From assembly GCA_030824115.1 (NCBI GenBank), contig JAVBYI010000023.1:124001-188000 (forward strand): DNA of 64,000 nt, given 5' to 3'. A model generated the notes under the pieces. It was given only the letters and a program-made list of their open reading frames with translations. It was not told the origin of the DNA and did no database searches. The number at the start of each line of letters is the position of its first letter. Position 1 is the stretch's first letter. This DNA is from Rhodocyclaceae bacterium (GTDB lineage: Bacteria; Pseudomonadota; Gammaproteobacteria; Burkholderiales; Rhodocyclaceae). A program made the position numbers and the translations under genes. Positions 17,871-27,334 of this stretch are shown here, piece after piece.

Positions 17871-18704
17871 ATGATGCAGATCAAGCCCTCCCTGATCCCC
17901 GTCTTGCTGTTTCTAACTGTTGCTTCCCCTGTACGGGCAGGTAGTCCGGCCGACCTGGCCAACTTTCTATCAAAACAAAGTTGTGTCCAGTGCGACCTGC
18001 GCTACGAAACCTTCGCGCACAAGAATCTTTCCGGCAGCGTGCTGACGGCCGCCTATCTGTTCAACGCAAACTTTTCCCACTGCAACCTGAGTGCGGCCAA
18101 TCTTGAAAGCGCCATCCTGACGCATGCCGATCTGAAGCGCGCCGACCTCACCGACGCCAATCTCGCCAAGGCGCACCTGCAGGAAGTTGATCTTTATGGC
18201 GCCACCCTGCGTGGCGCCAACCTCACCTTCTCGCAGCTTGATGAAGCCAAACTGGAAGCGGCGGAACTGACCCATGCCGTGCTGACCACGGCATCGCTGG
18301 TCAAGGCCAATCTGACCGATGCCTTCGCCAGCCACGCCAAAATGCGCAGCGCTGATTTGCGACAGGCCAACATGATGCGCATTGATCTGACCAGTGCCGA
18401 CCTGGAAGGCGCCAACCTCGCGGGCGCCCGGCTTAACGGAGCCAACCTGAGCGTGGCGCATATGCCGCGCGTCAACCTGAGCGGGGCCGACTTGTCGGGG
18501 GCCCGCATTGCCTATACCAATCTGCGGCAAGCCAGCTTCCGCAATGCCCGTCTGGTCAATGCCGTCATTGATGGCGCCAACCTGCGCCAGGCAGACTTTT
18601 CCGGGGCCGACCTCACCGGCGCGAAATTCAGCAGCGTCTCGGATGCCGAAGCCAATTACTGCGGCGCCAAAATGCCCGATGGCAGCGTGGGTGCCTGCCA
18701 ATAA
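17871..18704 (+). CDS. Exported pentapeptide-repeat protein
   Basis: A 277-aa protein with a signal peptide (to about residue 24) and some thirty A(D/N)Lxx repeats covering residues about 45-265, e.g. ADLKRADLTDANLAKAHL. Such repeats fold as a right-handed quadrilateral beta helix. Two short Cys motifs frame it: CVQC near the mature N-terminus and CGAK...GACQ at the end. No toxin or kinase domain is attached. It starts 6 bp after the secretin gene and is probably the last gene of that operon. Function unknown; the fold often acts as an interaction surface. Confidence 0.85.
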   Translation: MMQIKPSLIPVLLFLTVASPVRAGSPADLANFLSKQSCVQCDLRYETFAHKNLSGSVLTAAYLFNANFSHCNLSAANLESAILTHADLKRADLTDANLAKAHLQEVDLYGATLRGANLTFSQLDEAKLEAAELTHAVLTTASLVKANLTDAFASHAKMRSADLRQANMMRIDLTSADLEGANLAGARLNGANLSVAHMPRVNLSGADLSGARIAYTNLRQASFRNARLVNAVIDGANLRQADFSGADLTGAKFSSVSDAEANYCGAKMPDGSVGACQ

Positions 18705-18715
18705 GGACAAGGCCG

Positions 18716-19711
18716 CTACTCAATCACATCCGCGATTTTCAGCACCTGCATCGGCGGATAAAGCTTGAGTGCCCGGGCAACGGGCAGATTCACCAGAAAT
18801 GAAAAGTTGCGTGGCGCCTCAATCGGGATTGCGCTGGGCGCTACCTTGTCGATCAGGATGCGCTCGGCCTGCGCTGCACTCAGTTGTCCGACGGTGTAGT
18901 AGCGATTGACAATCCCCATCAGTGCCTGCCCGTCACGCACGGGCGCCTCTGCGGTGGCCAGCACGGGTAAGCCCTTGGCAACGGCACTGCCCGTCAGTGC
19001 CGCGCGGTGCATCAACAGAAAGGTATCCGGTGGCTGATAGAGAAGCTGCGCACCGGCACGCACAACCTCCGCCACCAGCTCAGGCAGGCTGTCAGGATCT
19101 GGCTTGCCACCCGTTACCTTCACGGCTCGCTCGATCAGGGTGAACTTGAGCGAAGCGGCCTGCTGCCGCAAATTGGCGACCGTCTGCAAGGAGTTTTTCT
19201 CCTGCGGGTTGTAGATAACCCCGAGCCGATCAAAAGGCAAATAGCGCCGGGCGGCCTTGAGTTGAACCTCCTCGGACACCAGATAGCGCGTGCCGGTAAT
19301 GTTGCGCCCGGATGACTGCAGATCGGGTACCAGTCGGGCCTCCACCGGATTTGAAACAATCATGAACACTGCCGGGATATCCACGATGTGCCGGGAGGGA
19401 TCAACCTTGTCAAAGGTTCCAAGCGCTTCCAGGCTGACCGTGGTGCCCCAGGTCACCACCAGATCCGGCTTCTCGCGCTTTACCTTCGCAATGTGCGCAA
19501 ACATCCGGTTCGAATCGGTGGCAGCATCGAGAATGTCGACCCGTGCAGGAACCTTGCGCAGCTTGAGGTAATCGAGAAAACCCTGACAGGCGTCCTCGCA
19601 ACCACGGTATACCAGCATCGCAATCCGGTATTCCGCCGGCTTTGCCACGGCAGCCAATGGCAGCAAGCAAAGCCAGAACAGGCCGAAGCACCGCCACGGT
19701 TGCGCGCTCAA
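18716..19711 (-). CDS. ABC-type substrate-binding protein (ABC_sub_bind family)
   Basis: A 331-aa exported protein; signal peptide through AAVAKPA. Segments IAMLVYRGCEDACQGFLDYL, PDLVVTWGTTVSLEAL and RLGVIYNPQEKNSLQTVANL fit the TrpX-like ABC_sub_bind family, a two-lobe binding fold. The usual permease and ATPase genes are absent; instead it overlaps the stop of the sensor-MFS gene by 4 bp. That coupling suggests the binding protein could present its ligand to the periplasmic sensor modules of its neighbour (inference). It converges with the pentapeptide gene, 11 bp apart. Confidence 0.8.
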   Translation of the reverse strand: MSAQPWRCFGLFWLCLLPLAAVAKPAEYRIAMLVYRGCEDACQGFLDYLKLRKVPARVDILDAATDSNRMFAHIAKVKREKPDLVVTWGTTVSLEALGTFDKVDPSRHIVDIPAVFMIVSNPVEARLVPDLQSSGRNITGTRYLVSEEVQLKAARRYLPFDRLGVIYNPQEKNSLQTVANLRQQAASLKFTLIERAVKVTGGKPDPDSLPELVAEVVRAGAQLLYQPPDTFLLMHRAALTGSAVAKGLPVLATAEAPVRDGQALMGIVNRYYTVGQLSAAQAERILIDKVAPSAIPIEAPRNFSFLVNLPVARALKLYPPMQVLKIADVIE

Positions 19712-22110
19712 TCTTCACCTCCCGTCACTCGGCCGCGCAACGCGAAGGGGAGTAGCAGTGCGCTGATTGTCACGACGATGCCAATCACCAGAAGTGCAGT
19801 TTCGAATCCTGCCAGAACCACCAGGCCCCCGGTCAGCACCGGGCCAATCACGCTGCCGGCACGCTCCAGCACACGAATCGCCGCCAGGGCATTCGCCTGA
19901 CCGACACGCTCGACACTCGGCTGTCCCGCCGTCAGCGCCAGGGAAAAAGTCGGTGCAGTTGCCAGCACCTGACCGATACCCAAGCCAGTCATGGCCACCA
20001 GCACGGCTGGAAGCCCGCTCAGGAACAGGGCTGACGCACTTCCCAGACCGGCGATCACCCCCCCCGCAACCACCAGCGACAGGCGCAGATGGTAATGATC
20101 CGCCGCCCATGCCGCCAGCGAAGCGGCAAACGCCATCGGCAGGTAATAAACCATGATGCAACGTCCGATCGTCGCGGCATCGTAACCAAGTTGACTCAGA
20201 TAGAGCGGCGTAAGGAAAAAGACGGCACCGGTCAGCAGTAGCTTTGCCGGGATCGAGGCCAACAACATCACCGCAGAAAAACCACGATCCGCAATCAGTA
20301 TGCGATACGAAGTCAGGATCGGCAGTGAGCTTGTTATCTCGCCATCCCGTTCTTGCGCCGCCCCGGCCACCCGGGGGAAAACTGCAATCGAGAGCAACGC
20401 CAAAGCAAGCGAACCGAGGAACACATATCGATAGCCGACCAGATCGGCCAGCACACCACCAATGGCGGCACCGCAGACAGAGGCCACCATGACCGCACCA
20501 ACGAAGACGGCCATGGAACGCGTGCGATTGTCCTTGGTGCTGACGGTCGCCACATAAGCCTGACAGGCCAGTGTACTGAGCGCGTAACCCACTGCCGTCA
20601 GGATGCGCCATAACAGCAAGTCATAGAGGCTATAGGCCAGCGCAAGCCCAAGAAAGCCGGCTGAAGCAAGTGCAACGCCCCAGCGGAAAACGCGCACAGC
20701 GCCGAGGCGGTTGATGGCATTGCCCCCGAAGATCGTCCCTAGCGCGACGGACAGCATGAATAAGGCGATTGGCAGGCCAATCGCGGCTTGCTCGCTCAGG
20801 CCAGCAATCGGCACATACAGATCGCGGACATACAGGGGGAAGAAAGGGGTGCATAACTGTTCAGCCAGCACGAACACGAACATCGGCACGCGGATATCCC
20901 TCGGGGCTGCCACGTGGGTCTGTTTGCCAAAACCATGGCTCACCACATACGGCAGCAATTCGAAAGCAATCAACAGTGCCACGAACAGGACAATCGCTGT
21001 ATCAATCAATACCTCAAGCAGCTTGTTGCGCACATAGTCAGCGCGTACTTCCACGACAACCGAGGCTGGCGTTGCGCTCAGCGGCTGGCGAATTGCGCGC
21101 GTTTCACTGGCCACCACAGCTGATCTGGCGACATAGCGCGGACGCTCGTCAGCATCCAGGACCACGATCTCTGCCAGTTCCCGATTTTCCTCGATCGTTT
21201 CACGCAGAAAATCCTCCATTCCCCGCAACTCGGCAAAGGGAATGCCATAGCCAATCGCCCGATCGATGTCCGACTGCACCGCGCGTGCCACCGCGAAAGA
21301 CTTTGCATCGACCTCGGGCACCAACTGCGCATCGAACAAATGCAATGCGTATGCGGACAACCCCAGGCTGAGGGTCACCATGACGGCACTGGCATATAAA
21401 ACGATGCGTCGGGCAAGCCGGCCCTCTTGCCCGGCTGCACCATCTTTCGCTGCTGCGCCCAACGCCAAAGAAGCCACGTAGGGGCGCAACAGCCGCGTCA
21501 TGATGAGGGCCGTGGCAAACCCCAGGACAATCCCGAGCACCGCGACAACCATCATCAGGTGTTGCTGCATAAAATCGACGATGCTTGTGTGTCGATCACG
21601 CGAAACGCTGAAAACCAGCATGCCCACCACGCGGTCCAGTGGATCGACCAGGGGCCAGGCGACAATCAACTGTCCTTGATCATCCACCTTGTGCCAACCG
21701 CCACGGCCGGCACGCGCCTGGGTGCTCAACCACTTGGCAGGAACCGTTGCTGGGCGCGGGCCACTCGCAAAAAGAACCTCGCCGCGGGTCAGTTCAAGGT
21801 CGATCACCGACACGGCCTTGATCTCGGCATCAAAAGAATGTGCCCGTTCAATGACCGACTGGATGTTTTGTAATTCAGCCAGCGGCAGGCCCAACTGCAG
21901 CGATTGTTCGATAGCCGCCTTGCTTTCGGCTGCCGTCACCTTGATGCGAGCGGTCGCCAATCCATCCAGCAACTGTTCGAACTTGTGAAGATTCAAAAAT
22001 CCGAGCAGACAAAGCGAAAAAAACAGCACCGCGAATACCGGGGTGCTGATTTTCCACATCAGGCGCATGGGCGAAAATCGCTCCTCGGTTGGGGGCAATT
22101 TGATCGCCAC
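19708..22110 (-). CDS. Fusion of two periplasmic sensor modules with an MFS transporter
   Basis: An 800-residue inner-membrane protein. The first ~400 residues hold two tandem TM-periplasm-TM sensor units: TM about 17-40, periplasmic 45-170 (ESKAAIEQSLQLGLPLAELQNIQ), TM about 180-205; then TM about 235-258, periplasmic 260-355 (AIGYGIPFAELRGMEDFLRETI), TM about 362-385. The two periplasmic parts share the G-x-P-x-x-E-L pattern, so they look like a duplication. Residues about 405-800 form a 12-TM major facilitator with GGNAINRLGAVRVFRWG between TM2 and TM3. No kinase, GGDEF or HAMP-output domain follows, so sensing appears wired directly to transport. The following binding-protein gene is translationally coupled. 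Confidence 0.82.
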   Translation of the reverse strand: MAIKLPPTEERFSPMRLMWKISTPVFAVLFFSLCLLGFLNLHKFEQLLDGLATARIKVTAAESKAAIEQSLQLGLPLAELQNIQSVIERAHSFDAEIKAVSVIDLELTRGEVLFASGPRPATVPAKWLSTQARAGRGGWHKVDDQGQLIVAWPLVDPLDRVVGMLVFSVSRDRHTSIVDFMQQHLMMVVAVLGIVLGFATALIMTRLLRPYVASLALGAAAKDGAAGQEGRLARRIVLYASAVMVTLSLGLSAYALHLFDAQLVPEVDAKSFAVARAVQSDIDRAIGYGIPFAELRGMEDFLRETIEENRELAEIVVLDADERPRYVARSAVVASETRAIRQPLSATPASVVVEVRADYVRNKLLEVLIDTAIVLFVALLIAFELLPYVVSHGFGKQTHVAAPRDIRVPMFVFVLAEQLCTPFFPLYVRDLYVPIAGLSEQAAIGLPIALFMLSVALGTIFGGNAINRLGAVRVFRWGVALASAGFLGLALAYSLYDLLLWRILTAVGYALSTLACQAYVATVSTKDNRTRSMAVFVGAVMVASVCGAAIGGVLADLVGYRYVFLGSLALALLSIAVFPRVAGAAQERDGEITSSLPILTSYRILIADRGFSAVMLLASIPAKLLLTGAVFFLTPLYLSQLGYDAATIGRCIMVYYLPMAFAASLAAWAADHYHLRLSLVVAGGVIAGLGSASALFLSGLPAVLVAMTGLGIGQVLATAPTFSLALTAGQPSVERVGQANALAAIRVLERAGSVIGPVLTGGLVVLAGFETALLVIGIVVTISALLLPFALRGRVTGGED

Positions 22111-22123
22111 TGACTTGCGCGGG

Positions 22124-23227
22124 CTACCCGAGATGACCGGCCATCACACGACGATAGAACTCGTGGAAATGCTGCATGCCATCTTCCATCGGCGATTGAT
22201 ATGGGCCGACTTCGCTGCGTCCCTGTTTGAGCAGGGCATGACGGCCGCGATCCATGCGCTCGCCAATGTCGTCATCCTCAATCGCTGTTTCCATGTAGGC
22301 GGCCTGTTCGGCCTGGATGAAGTCCGGCTCAAACAGCGCGATGTCTTCAGGATAGTAGAACTCGACGACGTTGAGGGTCTTGTCCACATCCTGCGGAATC
22401 ACGGTTGAAACCACCAGCACATGCGGGTACCACTCGACCATGATGTTCGGATAGTAGGTCAACCACACGGCGCCCTGCTTCGGCAATTCGCCGTTGTAGT
22501 AGTCGCGCACCGCCTTGTGCCACTTGGCGTAGGTATCGCTGCCAGTCTTGGCCAGCGAGGTGATGCCGACCTTCTGCACCGAATACCAGTCGGCAAACTG
22601 CCAGGTCAGGTCATCGCAAGTCACGAAGTTGCCAAGGCCCGGGTGGTAGGGCGCCACGTGGTAATCCTCCAGATACACCTCGATGAAGGTCTTCCAGTTG
22701 TAGTTGCACTGGTGCAATTCAACACGGTCAAGCTTGTAGCCGGAAAAATCGAACTCGCCCGCCACCTTCATCCCGGCCAGGTCTGCATTCACCGAACGCG
22801 GCCCCTTGAACAGCAGGCCATTCCAGTTTTCCAGCTTCTGCTTGTTGAGATTCAGGCAGGGATTAGCCGGGAAATGCGGCGCGCCGATCAGTTCGCCCTG
22901 GGTATCGTAGGTCCAGCGATGAATCGGGCAGACGACATTCTGCGCCGTGCCGGAACCCTGCAGCATGATGGCCTGACGATGGCGGCAGACATTGGACATC
23001 TGGTAGATGCCATCGGGCTGGCGAACGAGGATGTGCGAATGATCAGTCCATTCGGTGGAGCGGTAGTTGTACAGCTCCGGCACCATCAACTCATGGCCGA
23101 CATAGCCCGGTCCGGCATCGAAGATGAGCTTTTTCTCCATTTCGAACAGCTTCTCGTCGAAATACCACTCGACGGGGAATTGGGAATGGCTCGGCGCCAG
23201 CAGGGCGCGGGATGCAATGTCGGACAT
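22124..23227 (-). CDS. Rieske non-heme iron oxygenase, alpha-subunit type
   Basis: A 367-aa protein starting MSDIASRALLAPSHSQFPVEW. The Rieske [2Fe-2S] motif is CRHR...CPIHRW (C-x-H, then 17 residues, C-x2-H). The catalytic domain has the 2-His facial-triad segment EVYLEDYHVAPYHPGLGNF and a downstream Asp. It belongs to the aromatic-ring-hydroxylating oxygenase alpha family; substrate unknown. No reductase or beta subunit is adjacent. Homologues sit beside xseB-ispA-dxs in several betaproteobacteria, as here, where it is divergent from xseB. The frame extends upstream to 23911 but only through xseB/ispA antisense. Confidence 0.9.
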   Translation of the reverse strand: MSDIASRALLAPSHSQFPVEWYFDEKLFEMEKKLIFDAGPGYVGHELMVPELYNYRSTEWTDHSHILVRQPDGIYQMSNVCRHRQAIMLQGSGTAQNVVCPIHRWTYDTQGELIGAPHFPANPCLNLNKQKLENWNGLLFKGPRSVNADLAGMKVAGEFDFSGYKLDRVELHQCNYNWKTFIEVYLEDYHVAPYHPGLGNFVTCDDLTWQFADWYSVQKVGITSLAKTGSDTYAKWHKAVRDYYNGELPKQGAVWLTYYPNIMVEWYPHVLVVSTVIPQDVDKTLNVVEFYYPEDIALFEPDFIQAEQAAYMETAIEDDDIGERMDRGRHALLKQGRSEVGPYQSPMEDGMQHFHEFYRRVMAGHLG

Positions 23228-23380
23228 GGTGGGGTACCAACCTCCAAGAAAATGAACACCCGGAAACCGGTCGGTCTCCTGCGGCGGCAGGCCGTTACAG
23301 GGACGCGCGAGTATAGGGGAATTTGACCAAGGGGGCCACCTTGGGCTATGTTCGCGTGTTCGCAAATATCCATTCCCGCC

Positions 23381-23620
23381 ATGAAGTCTGCCGCCAAGCC
23401 CCCTGCTTCGTTCGAAGCTGCCTTGCAGGAACTCGAAACCATCGTTCAATCGCTTGAAAGTGGCGGTACGGCGCTGGAGGCATCCTTGCAGGCCTATGAG
23501 CGCGGCATGCTGTTGATGGGCTACTGTGAAAACACGCTGGCGCAGGCCGATCAGAAGATTCGCCTGCTCCAGCAGGACGCCTTGCGCGATTTTCAACCTG
23601 TCCCCGGAAACGAGTCGTGA
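23381..23620 (+). CDS. xseB: Exodeoxyribonuclease VII small subunit
   Basis: A 79-aa helical protein: SFEAALQELETIVQSLESGG, LEASLQAYERGMLL and ADQKIRLLQQD are the XseB signature. It partners XseA in degrading single-stranded DNA. Start ATG at 23381 (MKSAAKPPASF); a longer frame to 23348 is possible but less family-like. The stop overlaps the GTG start of ispA. Confidence 0.94.
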   Translation: MKSAAKPPASFEAALQELETIVQSLESGGTALEASLQAYERGMLLMGYCENTLAQADQKIRLLQQDALRDFQPVPGNES

Positions 23621-24525
23621 GCGACTTATCCAGCAATATCGCCGCTTGGATGACGGTAATTCAGCGGCGCACCGAAACCGCGCTCGATCATTGCCTTCCC
23701 CCCGCCGCGCTGGCACCGACCCGTCTGCATGAGGCAATGCGCTACAGCGTTCTCGGCGGCGGCAAGCGCATGCGTCCCCTGCTCTGTCATGCCGCCGGTG
23801 AGGCGCTGGGCGCCGATCCGCGTGTGGTCGATACCGCCGCCTGTGCCGTGGAACTGATCCACGCCTACTCACTGGTGCATGACGACATGCCCTGCATGGA
23901 TGATGACGCACTGCGTCGCGGCCGCCCGACCTGCCACGTCGAATTCGACGAAGCTACCGCGCTGTTGGTGGGTGATGCCTTGCAAACACAAGCTTTCCAG
24001 TTGCTGGCAGAGAGCGAACTGCCGCTCATTACGCCATCCTGCCAGCGCCGACTTTCCATGCTCGCTCTGCTGGCCCACGCCGCCGGCTCACGCGGTATGG
24101 CCGGTGGGCAGGCCATCGACCTCGCCGCCGTCGGCATGGCGCTGACAGTGGAAGAGCTCGAATTCATGCACATTCACAAAACCGGCGCATTGATCCGCGC
24201 AGCCGTGCTGCTCGGGGCACACTGTGGTGACGCCGATGACGCCACCCTGCAAGCGCTGGGCCATTACGCCAACCGTGCCGGTCTGCTGTTCCAGGTGGTC
24301 GATGACATTCTCGATGCCGAAAGCAACACCGCCACGCTCGGCAAGACGGCTGGCAAGGATGCGGCAAATGACAAGCCGACCTACGTCAGCATGCTCGGCC
24401 TCACGCGTGCCAAGGAACTGTGCGCCCGTCTGCGTGCCGAAGCGCATGAGGCCCTCGACGCCTGCCTGCTCGACACGGGCCGACTGGCCGGCCTGACCGA
24501 CTACATCGCAGAGCGCACTTTCTGA
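23617..24525 (+). CDS. ispA: Farnesyl diphosphate synthase (geranyltranstransferase)
   Basis: A short-chain trans-prenyltransferase, 302 aa, condensing IPP with DMAPP/GPP. It has GGGKRMRPLLCHAAGEALG, the first Asp-rich motif DDMPCMDDD and the second, FQVVDDILD. The GTG start at 23617 overlaps the xseB stop. Residues 139-146 (TPSCQRRL) are encoded by a dispersed-repeat copy read in reverse (matching at 18-19 of 21 positions), on a helix-connecting loop before LLAHAAGSRGMAGGQAIDL. Followed 16 bp later by dxs, so both ends of isoprenoid supply sit in one operon. Confidence 0.96.
   Translation: MSDLSSNIAAWMTVIQRRTETALDHCLPPAALAPTRLHEAMRYSVLGGGKRMRPLLCHAAGEALGADPRVVDTAACAVELIHAYSLVHDDMPCMDDDALRRGRPTCHVEFDEATALLVGDALQTQAFQLLAESELPLITPSCQRRLSMLALLAHAAGSRGMAGGQAIDLAAVGMALTVEELEFMHIHKTGALIRAAVLLGAHCGDADDATLQALGHYANRAGLLFQVVDDILDAESNTATLGKTAGKDAANDKPTYVSMLGLTRAKELCARLRAEAHEALDACLLDTGRLAGLTDYIAERTF
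24032..24052 (-). repeat. Dispersed 21-bp repeat copy 5 (in ispA, reversed to the gene)
   Basis: GTCGGCGCTGGC + AGGATGGCG preceded by AAA; the gene reads it as TPSCQRRL. Confidence 0.8.
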
Positions 24526-24541
24526 TGGTGACTGAGTAATC

Positions 24542-26413
24542 ATGACCACCCCGCTACTCGACGCCATCCACAGCCCTGCCGACCTGCGCCAGTTGCCGCG
24601 CGAGCAATTGGCACCGCTCACCGAAGAACTGCGCACCTTTCTGGTTGATTCGGTGGCCAAGACCGGCGGGCACCTCTCGTCAAATCTCGGCACCATCGAG
24701 TTGACCGTCGCACTGCACTACGTTTTCAATACACCGGAAGACCGGCTGGTCTGGGATGTGGGTCACCAGACCTATGCCCACAAGATCCTCACCGGTCGTC
24801 GCGCCGGCATGGCGGCGCTGCGCATGAAGGATGGCGTTTCCGGCTTTCCGCGCCGCGAAGAATCCCCCTACGATACGTTTGGCGTCGGCCATTCCTCCAC
24901 CTCGATTTCCGCTGCGCTGGGCATGGCAGTCGCCGCTCGCGACAAAGGGGAAGATCGCCGCGTGGTGGCAATCATCGGCGATGGTGCCATGTCGGCCGGT
25001 CAGGCCTTCGAAGCGCTCAACAATGCTGGCGTGATCGACGCCAACCTGCTCGTCGTCCTCAACGATAACGACATGTCGATCTCACCACCGGTGGGTGCGC
25101 TCAACAAGTACCTTGCCCGCCTGCTGTCCGGCCGCACCTTCAACGCCGCGCGCAAGGCTGGCGAAAAAGTGCTGTCGGTGGCCCCGCCACTGCTGGAACT
25201 GGCCAAACGCGCCGAGGAACACGTCAAGGGCATGTTCGTCCCCGGCACGCTGTTCGAGGAATTCGGCTTCAACTACATCGGCCCGATCGATGGCCATGAC
25301 CTCGATTCGCTAATCCCGACGCTGGAAAACCTGCGCGAGCTGAAAGGCCCGCAGTTCCTCCACATCATCACCCGCAAGGGCCAGGGTTACAAACTCGCCG
25401 AAGCCAACCCCGTGCTGTATCACGGCGTTTCCAAGTTCGATGCCACCAACGGCATTGAGTCCGGCAAAAGCGGCGGCAAGCTGACCTTCACGCAAGTCTT
25501 TGGCGACTGGCTGTGCGACATGGCGGCAACGGACGACAAACTGGTCGCCATCACCCCGGCGATGTGCGAAGGCTCCGGCATGACGCGCTTCGCCGAGCAG
25601 TTTCCGATGCGCTATCACGATGTCGGCATCGCCGAGCAGCATGCGCTCACTTTCGCGGCAGGTCTTGCTTGCGAAGGTATGAAACCCGTCGTGGCGATCT
25701 ACTCGACCTTCCTGCAACGGGCCTACGACCAGTTGATCCACGATGTCGCGTTGCAAAATCTGGACGTCACCTTTGCGATTGACCGCGGCGGGTTGGTCGG
25801 TGCCGACGGTGCAACCCATCAGGGCGCCTTTGACCTTTCCTATCTGGCCTGCATCCCGAACATGGTGATCATGACGCCCGCCGACGAAGCGGAATGCCGC
25901 CGCATGCTGACCACCGCCTACCATCATCCGGGGCCTGCTGCGGTGCGCTACCCACGCGGTGGCAGTGGCCATCATGCCGTCTCGCCAGCGCCGACATTTG
26001 AGTGCATCGACATCGGCAAGGGCGAAGTTTGTCGCCAAGGCCAGCGCATTGCGATCCTCGCCTTCGGTACATTGCTGGGTGCCGCGCTGGAAGCCGGTCA
26101 GGCGCTCAACGCCACCGTAGCCAACATGCGCTTCGTCAAACCACTCGATCTGGCCCTGATCCGCGAGTTATCCAAAACACACGACATGCTCGTCACCATC
26201 GAGGAAAATGCTGTGATCGGCGGTGCCGGCTCGGAAGTTGCCCGGGCGCTGGAAGGCATGGGGCTGTGCAAGCCCCTGTTGCCCTTGTTACGCTTGGGCT
26301 TGCCGGATCAGTTTATTGAACATGGTGAACAGGGGCAATTGCTGGCCGAACTCGGGCTGAATGCCACCGCGCTTATCGAACGCATCAAAACTTTTGAATC
26401 TTCTATTACTTGA
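24542..26413 (+). CDS. dxs: 1-deoxy-D-xylulose-5-phosphate synthase
   Basis: Thiamine-diphosphate enzyme making DXP from pyruvate and glyceraldehyde-3-phosphate, the first MEP-pathway step. 623 aa. ThDP motif [18 protein letters not shown]...LNDNDMSIS; catalytic His segments [20 protein letters not shown] and [14 protein letters not shown]; the transketolase-like domain has [23 protein letters not shown] dispersed-repeat copy, in reverse orientation, encodes residues 479-485 (AVSPAPT), in the variable loop between YPRGGSG and the conserved IGKGE. Downstream folE2 follows after 52 bp. Confidence 0.97.
   Translation: MTTPLLDAIHSPADLRQLPREQLAPLTEELRTFLVDSVAKTGGHLSSNLGTIELTVALHYVFNTPEDRLVWDVGHQTYAHKILTGRRAGMAALRMKDGVSGFPRREESPYDTFGVGHSSTSISAALGMAVAARDKGEDRRVVAIIGDGAMSAGQAFEALNNAGVIDANLLVVLNDNDMSISPPVGALNKYLARLLSGRTFNAARKAGEKVLSVAPPLLELAKRAEEHVKGMFVPGTLFEEFGFNYIGPIDGHDLDSLIPTLENLRELKGPQFLHIITRKGQGYKLAEANPVLYHGVSKFDATNGIESGKSGGKLTFTQVFGDWLCDMAATDDKLVAITPAMCEGSGMTRFAEQFPMRYHDVGIAEQHALTFAAGLACEGMKPVVAIYSTFLQRAYDQLIHDVALQNLDVTFAIDRGGLVGADGATHQGAFDLSYLACIPNMVIMTPADEAECRRMLTTAYHHPGPAAVRYPRGGSGHHAVSPAPTFECIDIGKGEVCRQGQRIAILAFGTLLGAALEAGQALNATVANMRFVKPLDLALIRELSKTHDMLVTIEENAVIGGAGSEVARALEGMGLCKPLLPLLRLGLPDQFIEHGEQGQLLAELGLNATALIERIKTFESSIT
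25975..25995 (-). repeat. Dispersed 21-bp repeat copy 6 (in dxs, reversed to the gene)
   Basis: GTCGGCGCTGGC + GAGACGGCA; the gene reads it as AVSPAPT. Confidence 0.9.
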
Positions 26414-26465
26414 GAAAACAAGTCGGGAATGTTATATAGGGCTTACCCCCAATGGAGACATCCCC

Positions 26466-27272
26466 ATGAATCTGAAAGATATAACAATGGCCATCCCTGA
26501 CGTTCAATCCAGCGCTGACTCGCGCCAACTGCCGATCAACAAGGTCGGCATCAAATCCATCCGCCACCCGGTCAAGGTGCTCGACAAAAGCGGCGGCGTG
26601 CAGCACACCATCGCCACCTTCAACATGTATGTCGGCCTGCCGCACAACTTCAAGGGCACGCACATGTCGCGCTTTGTCGAGATCCTCAACAGCGATGCGC
26701 GCGAGGTATCGGTCGAGAGCTTCGAGACGATGCTGCGCGAGATGGTCATCAAGCTTGAGGCCAAGACCGGCCACCTCGAAATGAGCTTCCCCTACTTCAT
26801 CAACAAGGAAGCGCCAATTTCCAAGGTCAAGAGCCTGCTCGACTACGAGGTCACTTTCATTGGCGAGATCCTCGACGACAACCGCTTTCGCCAGACCACT
26901 CGCGTCATCGTCGCCGCGACCAGCCTGTGCCCCTGCTCGAAGAAGATTTCCGAGCGCGGCGCCCACAACCAGCGCTCACACATCACCATCACCGCCACGA
27001 CCAACAGCTTCGTCTGGATCGAAGAGATCGTCCAGATGGCCGAAAGCCAGGCTTCCTGCGAACTCTACGGCCTGCTCAAGCGCCCGGACGAGAAGCACGT
27101 CACCGAACGCGCCTACGACAACCCGAAGTTCGTCGAGGACATCGTGCGCGATGTCGCGGGGGTGCTGAACGCCGATCCGCGCATTGATGCCTATGTAGTC
27201 GAGTCGGAAAACTTCGAGTCGATCCACAACCACTCGGCCTATGCGCTGATCGAGAAGAACAAGCTGGCCTGA
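26466..27272 (+). CDS. folE2: GTP cyclohydrolase FolE2 (type IB)
   Basis: Metal-flexible GTP cyclohydrolase I of the FolE2/MptA class, giving dihydroneopterin triphosphate for folate or queuosine precursors. 268 aa from [14 protein letters not shown] at 26466. Key motif: [23 protein letters not shown], with the Cys that binds the metal, plus [21 protein letters not shown] and [16 protein letters not shown]. Type IB enzymes are often used under zinc limitation; no Zur-like site was recognised upstream. Ends at a strong bidirectional terminator shared with rplS. Confidence 0.95.
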   Translation: MNLKDITMAIPDVQSSADSRQLPINKVGIKSIRHPVKVLDKSGGVQHTIATFNMYVGLPHNFKGTHMSRFVEILNSDAREVSVESFETMLREMVIKLEAKTGHLEMSFPYFINKEAPISKVKSLLDYEVTFIGEILDDNRFRQTTRVIVAATSLCPCSKKISERGAHNQRSHITITATTNSFVWIEEIVQMAESQASCELYGLLKRPDEKHVTERAYDNPKFVEDIVRDVAGVLNADPRIDAYVVESENFESIHNHSAYALIEKNKLA

Positions 27273-27290
27273 AACACATCGGTACCCAGT

Positions 27291-27318
27291 AAAAAAGGAC
27301 GCCGAGGCGTCCTTTTTT
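27291..27318. terminator. Bidirectional intrinsic terminator between folE2 and rplS
   Basis: A-run, then stem GGACGCC-GA-GGCGTCC (27297-27312), then a T-run. A-tract on one side and T-tract on the other lets it work for folE2 (+) and rplS (-). Confidence 0.9.
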
Positions 27319-27334
27319 ATGGGGGCAAGGCGGC

